Source: Sphingomonas_E sp042693015
Lineage (GTDB): Bacteria > Pseudomonadota > Alphaproteobacteria > Sphingomonadales > Sphingomonadaceae
DNA: 64,000 bases
Reading direction: 5' to 3'
NCBI RefSeq assembly: GCF_042693015.1
Contig: NZ_CP170544.1
Coordinates: 5,084,001 to 5,148,000 of the forward strand
This document shows positions 33,408-40,996 of this stretch, in pieces. The stretch's first letter is position 1, and each line of letters starts with the position of its first letter. Below the pieces are notes generated by a model. The model saw only the letters and a list, made by a program, of their open reading frames with translations. It was not told where the DNA came from and did not search any database. The position numbers and the translations under genes were made by a program.

Positions 33408-34333
33408 CCGGCGATCCGCTGCCGTCCTGGAACGAGGGGCCCGTCAAGCAGGCCATCCTCGATTTCGTCGCCCGCGTCACCGCCGAGGACGGGCCGGATT
33501 TCGTGCCCCCGACCGAACGGATCGCGACATTCGACAATGACGGCACGCTCTGGTGCGAATATCCGCTCCAGATCCAGGTCTTCTTCGCGCAGCAGCGCCT
33601 GCACGAGCTTGCCGCGGCCGATCCCTCGATGCGCCAGCGCCAGCCCTACAAGGCTTTCCTCGAACATGATGTCGCGACGATCCATGCGATGGGGAAGGAA
33701 GCCGTGTTCGACATCGCCTTCACCACCCATGCCGGCATGTCGACCGAGGCCTTCGCGGATCTCGTCGCGGACTGGTTTGCGCATGCCAAACATCCCCAGC
33801 TCGGCCGGCGCTTCGTCGAATGCACCTTCCTGCCGCAGCGCGAATTGCTGGATTATCTGCGCGCCAACGGCTTCCGCACCTTCATCGTCTCAGGCGGCGG
33901 CATAGATTTCATGCGGGCGATTACCGAACAGGCCTATGGCATCCCGCCCGAGCAGGTGGTGGGATCGAGCGTCAAGCTGCGCTTCGAATTGCAGGATGGG
34001 CGCGGCATGCTGGTCAAGACGGCGGAGCTCGGCAGCTTCGACGATCGCGAGGTGAAGCCGGCCAATATCGGCCTCCATATCGGCCGCCGCCCGATCTTCG
34101 TCTTCGGCAATTCCGACGGCGACCTCGCCATGCTTCGCTATGCGCTGACCGGCGACGGGCCGCGGCTCGGGCTCCTCCTTCACCATGACGATGCCGAGCG
34201 CGAATTCGCCTATGACCGCGAGTTCCATCTGAGTCCGCTGGCCGAGGCGCTCGACAAAGCCAATGCCTACGGCATCACGCTTGTCAGCATGAAGGATGCG
34301 TGGCGGACGGTCTTCGCGCCGCCTTCCGCCTGA
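33404..34333 (+). CDS. HAD-family hydrolase, phosphoserine-phosphatase-like
   Basis: 309 residues, haloacid dehalogenase superfamily. Motif 1 is ATFDNDGTLW with nucleophile Asp44 and acid/base Asp46; motif 2 is TFIVSGGGIDF; motif 3/4 is FVFGNSDGDLAML. The cap insertion (about 60-130) resembles SerB-type C1 caps. It has no signal peptide. Its ATG overlaps the stop of the acid phosphatase gene, so the two phosphatases are made together. Function beyond phosphate-ester hydrolysis is unclear; serine biosynthesis is unlikely given the operon. Confidence 0.88.
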   Translation: MTGDPLPSWNEGPVKQAILDFVARVTAEDGPDFVPPTERIATFDNDGTLWCEYPLQIQVFFAQQRLHELAAADPSMRQRQPYKAFLEHDVATIHAMGKEAVFDIAFTTHAGMSTEAFADLVADWFAHAKHPQLGRRFVECTFLPQRELLDYLRANGFRTFIVSGGGIDFMRAITEQAYGIPPEQVVGSSVKLRFELQDGRGMLVKTAELGSFDDREVKPANIGLHIGRRPIFVFGNSDGDLAMLRYALTGDGPRLGLLLHHDDAEREFAYDREFHLSPLAEALDKANAYGITLVSMKDAWRTVFAPPSA

Positions 34334-34338
34334 TCGCG

Positions 34339-34758
34339 TCAGCCGCCGTGCGCGGCGCGCAGTGCAGCGAGTTCCGCCTTGCTGACCGATCCGTCATGGT
34401 TGGCGTCGGCTTTGTCGAAGATCGGGGCGGGCGCCTTGGCCAGTTCCGCGCGCGTTACCTTGTTATCCTTGTCGGCGTCGGCTTCGGCGATCATCGCGTT
34501 CAACCTGTCGGAAAGCTGCGGCCAGCGATCGGCGCGTGGAAAATCGGCGCGCTCGATAACGCCATTATGGTCCTTGTCCATCTGAGCGAAGCGGGAATCG
34601 CGGGCCGCGAGATATTCGGCACGACTGATCTGCCCGTCCTTGTTGCTGTCGGCGCCATCGAAGGTGGCCGCGGGGTCGCGCTGACGCACCTGCGCATCGG
34701 CGACGGCCGGTGCCAGCGCCAGCAAGGTGATCAGGGCAGTCCGTCCGAAGGTCCACAT
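34339..34758 (-). CDS. exported EF-hand calcium-binding protein
   Basis: 139 residues with a signal peptide (ALITLLALAPAVADAQ). Four EF-hand loops are visible: DGADSNKDGQIS, DKDHNGVIE, ADADKDNKVT and DKADANHDGSVS. The first and last are the most complete calcium loops. Calcium is the usual metal of sulfatases, so a link with the neighbouring enzymes is possible but these act in different compartments. It converges on the HAD gene with a 5-bp gap. The ATG at 34758 has a GGGAGAATCGCC leader. Confidence 0.88.
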   Translation of the reverse strand: MWTFGRTALITLLALAPAVADAQVRQRDPAATFDGADSNKDGQISRAEYLAARDSRFAQMDKDHNGVIERADFPRADRWPQLSDRLNAMIAEADADKDNKVTRAELAKAPAPIFDKADANHDGSVSKAELAALRAAHGG

Positions 34759-35108
34759 GGCGATTCTCCCGCTTTCTTGCTGCCGGATTGAGGCGTAGCG
34801 CCGGCGGGCTGCGCCCGGTATCGGGGTTTGTCCGGGGGAAAGGGGGCTGACGCGCATCCGCCACGCGGTTGGGAAATTTGTGACCGTAAGGTTTCGCGCG
34901 GCCCGAAGTGGGGGTTATCCCCGATGGCGTTTCATATCAGGACGGGCAAATTGGTATCCACGATCCGGGCCGGATATCGGCCGATCCTCGTGGGGAAACG
35001 GGGGCGACAGGGGAGACAGGGGCTTGATCACGTGGTCTGCCTGCAACGGAAAATGCGGGTCGGGGGCGGCACTGCCGTCACCGGGCGGCACGGTCTGAGA
35101 GGCTGGCC
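34759..35108. other. 350-bp gap between the EF-hand gene and the response regulator gene
   Basis: Divergent upstream region with no credible gene. It contains ATCGGGGTTTGTCCGGGGG at 34820-34838, similar to the inverted repeat at 29312, and the palindrome GGGGTTATCCCC at 34911-34922. Promoters for both flanking genes must lie here, though no sigma-70 pair stands out. Confidence 0.6.
34911..34922. promoter_or_regulatory. GGG-N4-CCC palindrome, copy C
   Basis: GGGGTTATCCCC, 187 bp before the response regulator gene and 153 bp before the EF-hand gene. Identical in its 11-base core to copy A and to the copy at 37030. Confidence 0.6.
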
Positions 35109-35753
35109 ATGTCGCCCCAGCGCCGCATCCTGATCGCCGACGACCATGAGGTGATGCGCCGTGGCGTCCGCACCTTCCTCGAAAACCGGGCCGACTGGCA
35201 TGTCGTCGCCGAGGCATCGGACGGGCAGACCGCGCTCGATCTCGCGCGGGAATGCAATCCCGATATCGCGATCGTCGATTATTCGCTGCCGGTGCTGAAC
35301 GGGCTCGATCTCACCCGCCGCCTCAAGCGCGACAATCCCAAGATCGAGGTGCTGGTCTATACTATGCACGATCGCGAGGATGTGATCCTGGAAGTGCTGC
35401 GCGCCGGCGCGCGGGGCTATGTGCTGAAGTCCGACACCGGCCGCCACCTGATCGCCGCGATCGACGCGCTGGCGATCCACAAGCCCTATTTCTCGGGCGC
35501 CATTTCCGAAACCCTGCTCGATCGCTTCCTCGAATCCGATCATGCCGCCAATGCGACGACGCTCACCCAGCGCGAGCGCGAGGTCGTCCAGCTGATTGCG
35601 GAAGGCAAGATCAACAAGGAAATCAGCGAGATATTGAGCATCAGCGTCAAGACGGTGGAAACCCACCGCGCGGCATCGATGCACAAGCTCAAGCTCCGCA
35701 CCACCGCAGAGCTCGTCCGCTACGCGGTCCGCAACAATATCGTCCAGGCTTGA
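35109..35753 (+). CDS. NarL/FixJ-family response regulator, orphan
   Basis: 214 residues. The receiver domain has acidic pair Asp11-Asp12, phosphoacceptor Asp57 (IAIVDYSLPVLNG) and the conserved Lys in YVLKSD. The C-terminal LuxR-type helix-turn-helix is complete: LTQREREVVQLIAEGKINKE followed by EILSISVKTVETHR. No histidine kinase gene lies anywhere in the window, so its partner is elsewhere. Because it sits in the middle of the units that share the GGG-N4-CCC palindrome, it is the best local candidate to bind that site; no direct evidence. It converges on the BamA-like gene with no gap (stops abut). Confidence 0.93.
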   Translation: MSPQRRILIADDHEVMRRGVRTFLENRADWHVVAEASDGQTALDLARECNPDIAIVDYSLPVLNGLDLTRRLKRDNPKIEVLVYTMHDREDVILEVLRAGARGYVLKSDTGRHLIAAIDALAIHKPYFSGAISETLLDRFLESDHAANATTLTQREREVVQLIAEGKINKEISEILSISVKTVETHRAASMHKLKLRTTAELVRYAVRNNIVQA

Positions 35754-36890
35754 TCAGAAGGCTTCGGCAATCGCGAAATAGATCGCGTCGCTATCCTTGC
35801 CGACCGCATAATCCAGCCGCAGATTGACGTTGGTTTCGCGCGACGGGCGATAGCGCAGGCCGACGCCCGCGGCGGGCAGGAACTTCGAATTGCCGATATC
35901 GCTCAAGCTCGACGCCACCCCGCCGACGCCGGCGAAGGCGACCGCGCCGAACCGGCCGGACAGTTTCTGGCGCACCTCATATTGCACGGTCCAGCTCGCC
36001 CGGTCGCGATAGCGCCCGGCCTCATAGCCGCGCAGGTCGTTCGACTGGCCGTAGAGGCAGAGGTCGTAGAAGGGCGATCCCTTGGACGCCGCGCACAAGG
36101 ATGCGTGCAGCGCCAGCACCCCGCCTTCGCCCGCTGCCCGATAGACATTTGCCGCCGCCGTCATCTTGTCGCTGGTGAAGTCCGATCCCAGCGCCTTGGC
36201 GTTGAACATCCACTGCATCGTCAGCAACTCGCCATTGACCGGATTCAGTGAATTGTCGCGGCTGTCATAGCTGAGCGAGGGGCCGATCTGCGCTGTCGTG
36301 CTCTTCCCCTGGACGGGCGGCAGCTCGAGGTCTGGAAAAGCCGGATTTTGCCGCATCACCGTGGATTTCAGATCGAGGAACTGGAACCGCGCGCCGGCAT
36401 AGAAATGCTTGGCGACCCGCATCTGCCCCTGGAGCAGCCCGGCAATCCCCTCCTGATCGAGCTTCACCGATACGCCGCGGTCGCCCGCGCCAGGGCCGAT
36501 GCCGAAGAAATCGACATTGATGTCGCCATAGCCGCCAAAGGCGATGATCCGGAACCTGTCGTCCGCCAGCGACATGTCGTGGAAGGCGGCCGCGGCCCAG
36601 CTGCCATTGCTGGTCTTCATCGCGCCGACGCCGCTGATCCACGGTTCGGGCGCCTTGTTGGGATTGTAGAACAGCACGCCTGCCACCGACAGGCCGGTCC
36701 CCAATGTCGGGTTGGACAGCGGGATCGGCACGATCAGCAAATCGCTGCCCTTGGCCAGTCCATGCCCCGCCTTCGAATTGTCATGCATCTCTTCGATCGA
36801 CGAATTCACCTGATCCGCCAGCGCCGGCGTGGCGAACACCATCGCGGCGGAGAAAATGAGCGGCCATCGGGGCACCCGGAATAGGGCCAA
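35754..36890 (-). CDS. BamA/TamA-like outer-membrane barrel protein without POTRA domains
   Basis: 378 residues. I start at a TTG (36890-36888) because a strong GAGGAGAGGAAA lies directly upstream and a signal peptide follows (PLIFSAAMVFATPALADQ). The rest is a beta-barrel: strands such as GLSVAGVLFYNP, GPSLSYDSRDNSLNPVNGEL and VQYEVRQKLSGRFGAVAFAG, ending IYFAIAEAF with terminal Phe, as in the surface-antigen (Omp85 C-terminal) family. It lacks the periplasmic POTRA repeats of true BamA, so it is more likely a substrate-specific channel or secretion pore than an assembly factor. Confidence 0.82.
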   Translation of the reverse strand: MALFRVPRWPLIFSAAMVFATPALADQVNSSIEEMHDNSKAGHGLAKGSDLLIVPIPLSNPTLGTGLSVAGVLFYNPNKAPEPWISGVGAMKTSNGSWAAAAFHDMSLADDRFRIIAFGGYGDINVDFFGIGPGAGDRGVSVKLDQEGIAGLLQGQMRVAKHFYAGARFQFLDLKSTVMRQNPAFPDLELPPVQGKSTTAQIGPSLSYDSRDNSLNPVNGELLTMQWMFNAKALGSDFTSDKMTAAANVYRAAGEGGVLALHASLCAASKGSPFYDLCLYGQSNDLRGYEAGRYRDRASWTVQYEVRQKLSGRFGAVAFAGVGGVASSLSDIGNSKFLPAAGVGLRYRPSRETNVNLRLDYAVGKDSDAIYFAIAEAF

Positions 36891-37029
36891 TTTCCTCTCC
36901 TCTGCGCGCGACAGATGTGTCCAGGGACGGTAACCTCGCCTTATGGCGGCGCCTATCGGGTGAATCCGGGAGATTGGCGGCGCATAATCCCTAGAGCATG
37001 CTGCACCGGGAAGATTTGCTTGCCGTGCC

Positions 37030-37041
37030 GGGGTTATCCCC
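37030..37041. promoter_or_regulatory. GGG-N4-CCC palindrome, copy D
   Basis: GGGGTTATCCCC, 66 bp before the DUF3313 gene. The sequence TGTCCCGAT at 37073-37081 also occurs in the 29.2-kb divergent promoter region (twice). Nearby 36955-36970 reads ATCGGGTGAATCCGGG, similar to the second motif at 29312 and 34820. Confidence 0.6.
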
Positions 37042-37106
37042 AATGGCGCCGCGCGCTTCGCGGGCCGATGATGTCCCGATCATGCTTTCGGTTGCGGGAG
37101 GCCGCG

Positions 37107-37754
37107 ATGAAATCCTCGATCCTGATTGCCGCTCTGCTCGTCCTGCCGCTGCCGGCCCTGGCCGCGCAGCCGCCGGCCGCCGTTCCCGGCGCGGCCAAGA
37201 TGAAGCCCGACGCCGGCAAGGAATCCTGGACCTATCGGAAGGACGGCCTGAACCTGAAAAGCTATGACAAGATCATCATCGATCCGACCGCCATCTATCA
37301 TGGCAAGGACGCGCAGTTCGAGGATGTGAATGCGGCCGATCAGGCCAAGTTCGCCCAGCTCGTCACCCAAAGCGTGCAGGAAGAGGTCGCCAAGAAGATG
37401 GAGATCGCCAGGGCCGCCGGCCCCGGCACGCTACGCCTCAAGATCACGCTGCTGGGTGCCGAGGCGACCAAGACCGGGGTGGCGACGGCCACCCGCGTGC
37501 TCCCCTTCGGCATGGCGATGAACGCTTACAAGGAACTGAAGGGCAAGCCCGGCAGCTACACCGGCTCGTTGCTGTTCGCGGTCACTCTGTCGGATGCGAA
37601 AAGCGGCGAGGTGCTGGTCGCCGCGATCCGCCGCAAGTCGCCCAGCGCGATGGACATTCCCGCCACGCTCTCCACCGTCGATACGGTGAAGGCGGTCGCG
37701 CACGATATCGGCAAGGAAATCGCCGAGAAGCTCGATCAGGCGCGCGGGCGCTGA
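37107..37754 (+). CDS. DUF3313 exported protein
   Basis: 215 residues with a signal peptide (SSILIAALLVLPLPALAAQ) and the DUF3313 pattern: ESWTYRKDGLNLKSYDKIII near the start of the mature part, then a mixed alpha/beta domain ending VAHDIGKEIAEKLDQARGR. DUF3313 proteins are secreted or outer-membrane lipoproteins of unknown role and are distant relatives of DUF4136. The cysteine of a lipobox is missing, so it is probably periplasmic. GGAGG lies 5 bases before the ATG. Confidence 0.85.
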   Translation: MKSSILIAALLVLPLPALAAQPPAAVPGAAKMKPDAGKESWTYRKDGLNLKSYDKIIIDPTAIYHGKDAQFEDVNAADQAKFAQLVTQSVQEEVAKKMEIARAAGPGTLRLKITLLGAEATKTGVATATRVLPFGMAMNAYKELKGKPGSYTGSLLFAVTLSDAKSGEVLVAAIRRKSPSAMDIPATLSTVDTVKAVAHDIGKEIAEKLDQARGR

Positions 37755-37758
37755 CGGG

Positions 37759-38409
37759 TCAGCGGTTGGCGTCGCCCGCCGCGAAATGCGCCATCTGGTC
37801 GGCAAGCGCCTTCACGAAGGCGGGGCGGGCCGTGGCGCGCGCCATATAGTCGCGGCAGGCGGGATAATCCGCCAGCCCGTCGAACCGGTCCACCAGCCGC
37901 AGCACATCGGCCATCGCGATATCGGCCAGCGAGAAGCGGCCGGCCAGCCATTCGCGCTTCGCTACCACCGGCTCCAGATGCTTCAGCCTGTGCTCCTTCA
38001 GAAAGGCGTCCAGAATCCGCCACGCCCCCGTATCGCCATTCTCGCCGGAAAATATCAGGATTCCCCATGGCAGGCTCGCCATCTCGACCGAATTGAGCGC
38101 CGCGAACAGCCATTCCAGCGCCTCGCTGCGCTGACGCGGATCGCCCGGCAGCAATATTTCGCTCCGTTCCCCCAGATGCAGCAGGATCGCCCCGCTTTCG
38201 AAGATCGAAAGATCCCCGTCGGTCAGCCACGGCACCTGGCCGAAGGGCTGATGCGCGAAGTGATCGGTTTTGCGGTCGGCGAACGGCACGCTCGCGATGC
38301 GATAGGGCAGCCCCGCTTCCTCCAGCGCCCACCGCACCCGAAGATCGCGCACATAACCCCGCGGCATCTCGGGAACCCAGTCGAAGGTGGTGAGAGTGAG
38401 GTCGCCCAT
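37759..38409 (-). CDS. glutathione S-transferase family protein
   Basis: 216 residues with the GST plan: an N-terminal thioredoxin-like domain (VRDLRVRWALEEAGLPYRI, then the cis-Pro motif QVPWLTDGDLSIFESGAILL) and an all-helical C-terminal domain with SLADIAMADVLRLVDRF. It may conjugate glutathione to electrophiles or reduce disulfides; the N-terminal catalytic Ser/Cys is not obvious. It converges on the DUF3313 gene with a 4-bp gap, and I see no shared motif upstream, so it may be outside the regulon. Confidence 0.88.
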   Translation of the reverse strand: MGDLTLTTFDWVPEMPRGYVRDLRVRWALEEAGLPYRIASVPFADRKTDHFAHQPFGQVPWLTDGDLSIFESGAILLHLGERSEILLPGDPRQRSEALEWLFAALNSVEMASLPWGILIFSGENGDTGAWRILDAFLKEHRLKHLEPVVAKREWLAGRFSLADIAMADVLRLVDRFDGLADYPACRDYMARATARPAFVKALADQMAHFAAGDANR

Positions 38410-38660
38410 TTGCGGTCTCCATCGGTGGGCGCGGACTTATGACAGGCTTTGGCGGGCGGCAGAAGGGCCGTTGCTCTCCTCCTTCGCCGTCGCAAATGGT
38501 GAGAGCCATTCTCGCCCGACGTTCCGGCCATGGCGGCCGTGTTTTGGTCGCCTGATCCCCGCGAGTCCGGAATCGGGACCCCGCCGCAGGCTCGAGAACG
38601 ACCGGAAAGTCGGGGGAGCGGGCATTTCAGATCCTCCGCGAGCTTGTCTCGGGGAGGGGG

Positions 38661-38713
38661 ACCACCCGCGGGGTGGTGGAGGGGCATAGCGCGCGCTTTA
38701 CGCCTCCACCACC
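38661..38713. repeat. REP-like double hairpin
   Basis: Two overlapping palindromes: 7-bp arms around GCG at 38661-38677, and 11-bp arms (GGTGGTGGAGG with CCTCCACCACC) separated by 20 bases at 38672-38713. The G-rich flank GGGGAGGGGG is mirrored by CTCCCTCCCC on the right. Such elements are usually dispersed in many copies; one copy is seen here. Confidence 0.65.
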
Positions 38714-38738
38714 GGTCTAAGGCCGGCGCTCCCTCCCC

Positions 38739-38766
38739 AAAAAAATCGGCCGGCAAGATGCCGGCC
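38739..38766 (-). terminator. Rho-independent terminator of the DUF2092/Gly-rich operon
   Basis: On the minus strand a 7-bp stem GGCCGGC with a 5-base loop is followed by GATTTTTTT. It lies 30 bp after the stop of the Gly-rich protein gene. Confidence 0.85.
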
Positions 38767-38795
38767 AGTCGGGGGGTATTCTGTTCGTCCAGCGA

Positions 38796-39659
38796 TCAAT
38801 AAGGCGCGGGCACCGTCACATATTGCATGGTGCTGCCGGAATATTGCGGCTGGTACCAGGTCGATCCGCACTGCTGATAGGTGATGCCGTTCACGGCTAC
38901 CGGTGCGCAGTTGGCGGGTGGCGCGGTAACGACCGTGGTGGTGTGCACCTCGTCATCATCGTCGTCGGCGATCGCGGCGCCCACGACCATGCCGGTCATG
39001 CCGCCCACGAACAGGCCCGCGCCGAAATCATCGTCCCAGTCGCCGCCATAGCAGCAGCCGCCGCCGCCATAATATCCGCCGCCATTCACATTGACGTTGG
39101 TGTTGCGGTTGACGTTGCGGTTGGTGTCGCGATTGCGATTGGTCTCGCGGTCCCGCACGGTGTCGCGATCGCGCGCCGTGTCACGCGTGCCGGCATTGCC
39201 GCGGTTGGCGACCTGCTGATTTGTCCGTCCCGCCGCCTGCTGGTTGGCGCGGCCGGCGCCCTGTTGGCCCGCACGTCCCGCTGTCGGCTGGCTCGCGCGT
39301 CCGGCCATCTGCTGCCCGCCACGGCTGCCGCCATTGACGCTCATGCGCGACGAATCGCGCACCTGCATCCCGCTGGCACGGCCGCTGACCGCGCGATTGG
39401 AGGCTTGGGGCCGGCTGGAAAATCCGCCGCCGCCTGCGCGCGCGCCGCCGCTCGGCCGGCTTGCGGCCCGTCCGCCGCCGCCGCCGCCGCTACGCGCTCG
39501 TCCGCCACCGCCGCCGCCGCGCGGGCGGCCGGCAAAGGCAAGTTCGGTCCCGGCTGCCGTCAGTTCGGCCGGTGCCGCATGAGCCGGCATCACCGGCATT
39601 GGGCTGGACGCAAACAGAATCGCGCCCGCGACCCATCCTATGGATTGTCTCGCGCTCAT
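38796..39659 (-). CDS. secreted low-complexity Gly/Arg/Asn-rich protein
   Basis: 287 residues with a signal peptide (AILFASSPMPVMPAHA). The mature part is low complexity: Gly/Arg blocks (GRPRGGGGGGRARSGGGGGG), then repeats of A-G-R-x-N/S-Q-Q (about 118-150), then charged Asp/Arg/Asn repeats (RDRDTVRDRETNRNRDTNRN), a poly-Gly/Cys patch, a membrane-like segment (FVGGMTGMVVGAAIADDDDD) and a folded end with GITYQQCGSTWYQPQYSGS. The last part recurs in many alphaproteobacterial exported proteins. It overlaps the DUF2092 stop by 4 bp, so it is the second gene of that operon. Possibly a surface or biofilm matrix protein; unproven. Confidence 0.85.
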   Translation of the reverse strand: MSARQSIGWVAGAILFASSPMPVMPAHAAPAELTAAGTELAFAGRPRGGGGGGRARSGGGGGGRAASRPSGGARAGGGGFSSRPQASNRAVSGRASGMQVRDSSRMSVNGGSRGGQQMAGRASQPTAGRAGQQGAGRANQQAAGRTNQQVANRGNAGTRDTARDRDTVRDRETNRNRDTNRNVNRNTNVNVNGGGYYGGGGCCYGGDWDDDFGAGLFVGGMTGMVVGAAIADDDDDEVHTTTVVTAPPANCAPVAVNGITYQQCGSTWYQPQYSGSTMQYVTVPAPY

Positions 39660-40486
39660 TTCGTCGCTCCCGGTGTCGCGGCCACCGGCACCTGGCCCAC
39701 CACGATCCGCTTGGCTTCGGCCGGCGGCGCGAAGGTGAACTGGGCGTCGGTCAGCTGCATATTGGTTGACCAGTCGAACACGGCGGAGGTCTGTGGCTGG
39801 GCCTCATCGTCGGTGTTGATGATGACGAGCTTGCAGGGCAAGGCAGATTCGCCCTTGTCGATCCACAACTGCCAGTCGGCGCCGTCCTGGCGGAAGGCGA
39901 ATTGCTCGCATTCCTTGCCGTTGATCCGGTCGGGGCCGACCGAAAGCGCGCCCTTGATGCGGCTGACCTGGAAGGCGGGCGTGCCCCATTCGAAAAGGTC
40001 GGCCAGCGGCGTATCCAGGCCATAGCGCTCCTGCGCGACCTTGATCACCTCGCCGATCGTGCCCGGCGCGTCGACAGTGCCATAATAGCCGTTCTTGGGG
40101 CCGTAGATGGTGAGTTGCTTGCCGTCGTAATAGATCTTCCGCTGCTTGCGCAGCGAATCCACGCTGATCAACATCCGGTTCGGCCGCCGCACGTCCATGG
40201 TGATCTGGGCGCTGGTCTGCAGCTTCTGGTTGTTTTCCAGAACATCCTCGGTCGTCACGTCGGATTTGACGGTGAAGGCGGTCAGCGCGCGCAAGGCATT
40301 GCCCATGCGGTCGAGCTGCGCCTTCACTTCGGGCGGTATCACCTGGGCGGGCGTCGCCGCGGGCGCAGCGGCCGGCTTTGCGGCGGGCGTCGTGGCCGGC
40401 TTGGCGGTTTGCGCCATCGCGGCGCCGCCCATGCCAAGCAAGGCGGTGCAACAGACCGCTGCGATCATGCCTCCTACTGGGCGCAT
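39656..40486 (-). CDS. DUF2092 periplasmic protein (LolA-like fold)
   Basis: 276 residues. After a signal peptide and an Ala/Pro-rich linker (AKPATTPAAKPAAAPAATPA) the domain contains ALTAFTVKSDVTTEDVLENN, RRPNRMLISVDSLRKQRKIYYDGKQLTIY and NGKECEQFAFRQDGADWQLWI (each within a longer stretch), the DUF2092 layout. This resembles the LolA/LolB lipid-binding fold, so binding of a lipid or glycolipid is a reasonable guess. The ATG at 40486 follows GGAGGAAGAG. First gene of the operon with the Gly-rich protein. Confidence 0.85.
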   Translation of the reverse strand: MRPVGGMIAAVCCTALLGMGGAAMAQTAKPATTPAAKPAAAPAATPAQVIPPEVKAQLDRMGNALRALTAFTVKSDVTTEDVLENNQKLQTSAQITMDVRRPNRMLISVDSLRKQRKIYYDGKQLTIYGPKNGYYGTVDAPGTIGEVIKVAQERYGLDTPLADLFEWGTPAFQVSRIKGALSVGPDRINGKECEQFAFRQDGADWQLWIDKGESALPCKLVIINTDDEAQPQTSAVFDWSTNMQLTDAQFTFAPPAEAKRIVVGQVPVAATPGATK

Positions 40487-40659
40487 CTCTTCCTCCTCTG
40501 CGGCGCGACCGACAGGTCGCCCGGTGTGCCCATTCAAGCCCCGGACGCGGAGAAGAACCATCGGGAGGAATGCCTATTCAGGGCGGGATTTTTCCCTAGA
40601 CGGGGCGTAAATCGGGAGCCGGCGACGGCGGCGTTGCGGACGCAGGCATCTTGTCGTCA

Positions 40660-40744
40660 TCCCAGCGAAAGCTGGGAAGGTGAAGACGGTTGAGATCCTG
40701 GGGCGTCGCGTTTGATCCAGGGCGATCCCAGCTTTTGCTGGGAT
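40660..40744. repeat. inverted pair of REP-like hairpins (second family)
   Basis: TCCCAGC-GAAA-GCTGGGA (40660-40677) and ATCCCAGC-TTTT-GCTGGGAT (40725-40744) are inverted copies of each other with one loop mismatch, about 47 bp apart; inner CCTGG/CCAGG arms extend the cruciform. The form is that of a REP doublet, but the sequence differs from the pair at 16.5 kb. Confidence 0.8.
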
Positions 40745-40782
40745 AACTACACAAGGAAGCGTGTCCGATCCCGGAAATGAGC

Positions 40783-40816
40783 GGGCCCCGGACCAGGGGG
40801 GTGGGGTCCGGGGCCC
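40783..40816. other. 12-bp GC-rich perfect hairpin
   Basis: GGGCCCCGGACC and GGTCCGGGGCCC form a perfect stem around a 10-base G-rich loop. No gene end is close, and no T-run follows, so it looks like a third repeat type rather than a terminator. Confidence 0.6.
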
Positions 40817-40984
40817 TGACCGGGCCTTGCGGATGTACGTATCCGCCGGTCCGGAAAGCATGGTCTGGATCGCGCCAGCGCAGGTCGGGACGGTGATCCC
40901 GGTCGGCGCGTCACTTCTATTGTCGGCAGCCCCTTCACCCCAAAAGCCACGCTATCATAGCCTGTCGCGACGCGGGCCGACATT

Positions 40985-40996
40985 AGGGAAAACCCG
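40985..40996. promoter_or_regulatory. GGG-N4-CCC palindrome, copy E
   Basis: AGGGAAAACCCG within TTAGGGAAAACCCGTAA, 134 bp before the lipoprotein gene at 41130. It fits the same GGG-N4-CCC frame with an AT-only centre as copies A to D. Confidence 0.45.

Larger units (their letters stand above)
38410..38795. other. 386-bp gap with repeat hairpins
   Basis: No credible gene: the open frames here are encoded by repeats. It contains ACCACCC-GCG-GGGTGGT (38661-38677), an 11-bp inverted repeat GGTGGTGGAGG / CCTCCACCACC (38672-38682 and 38703-38713), and the terminator described separately. The GST promoter must lie at the left end. Confidence 0.65.

Noticed and set aside
34820..34838. Rho-independent terminator after the EF-hand region
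   Set aside because: The G-rich inverted stretch lies upstream of both flanking genes, so it cannot end either transcript; it is better read as a regulatory site.
38239..38713. CRISPR array or tandem repeats
   Set aside because: The repeats are single inverted hairpins without regular spacers.
38530..38802. 90-codon plus-strand frame in the gap after the GST gene
   Set aside because: It reads through the repeat hairpins and the minus-strand terminator and has no ribosome-binding site.
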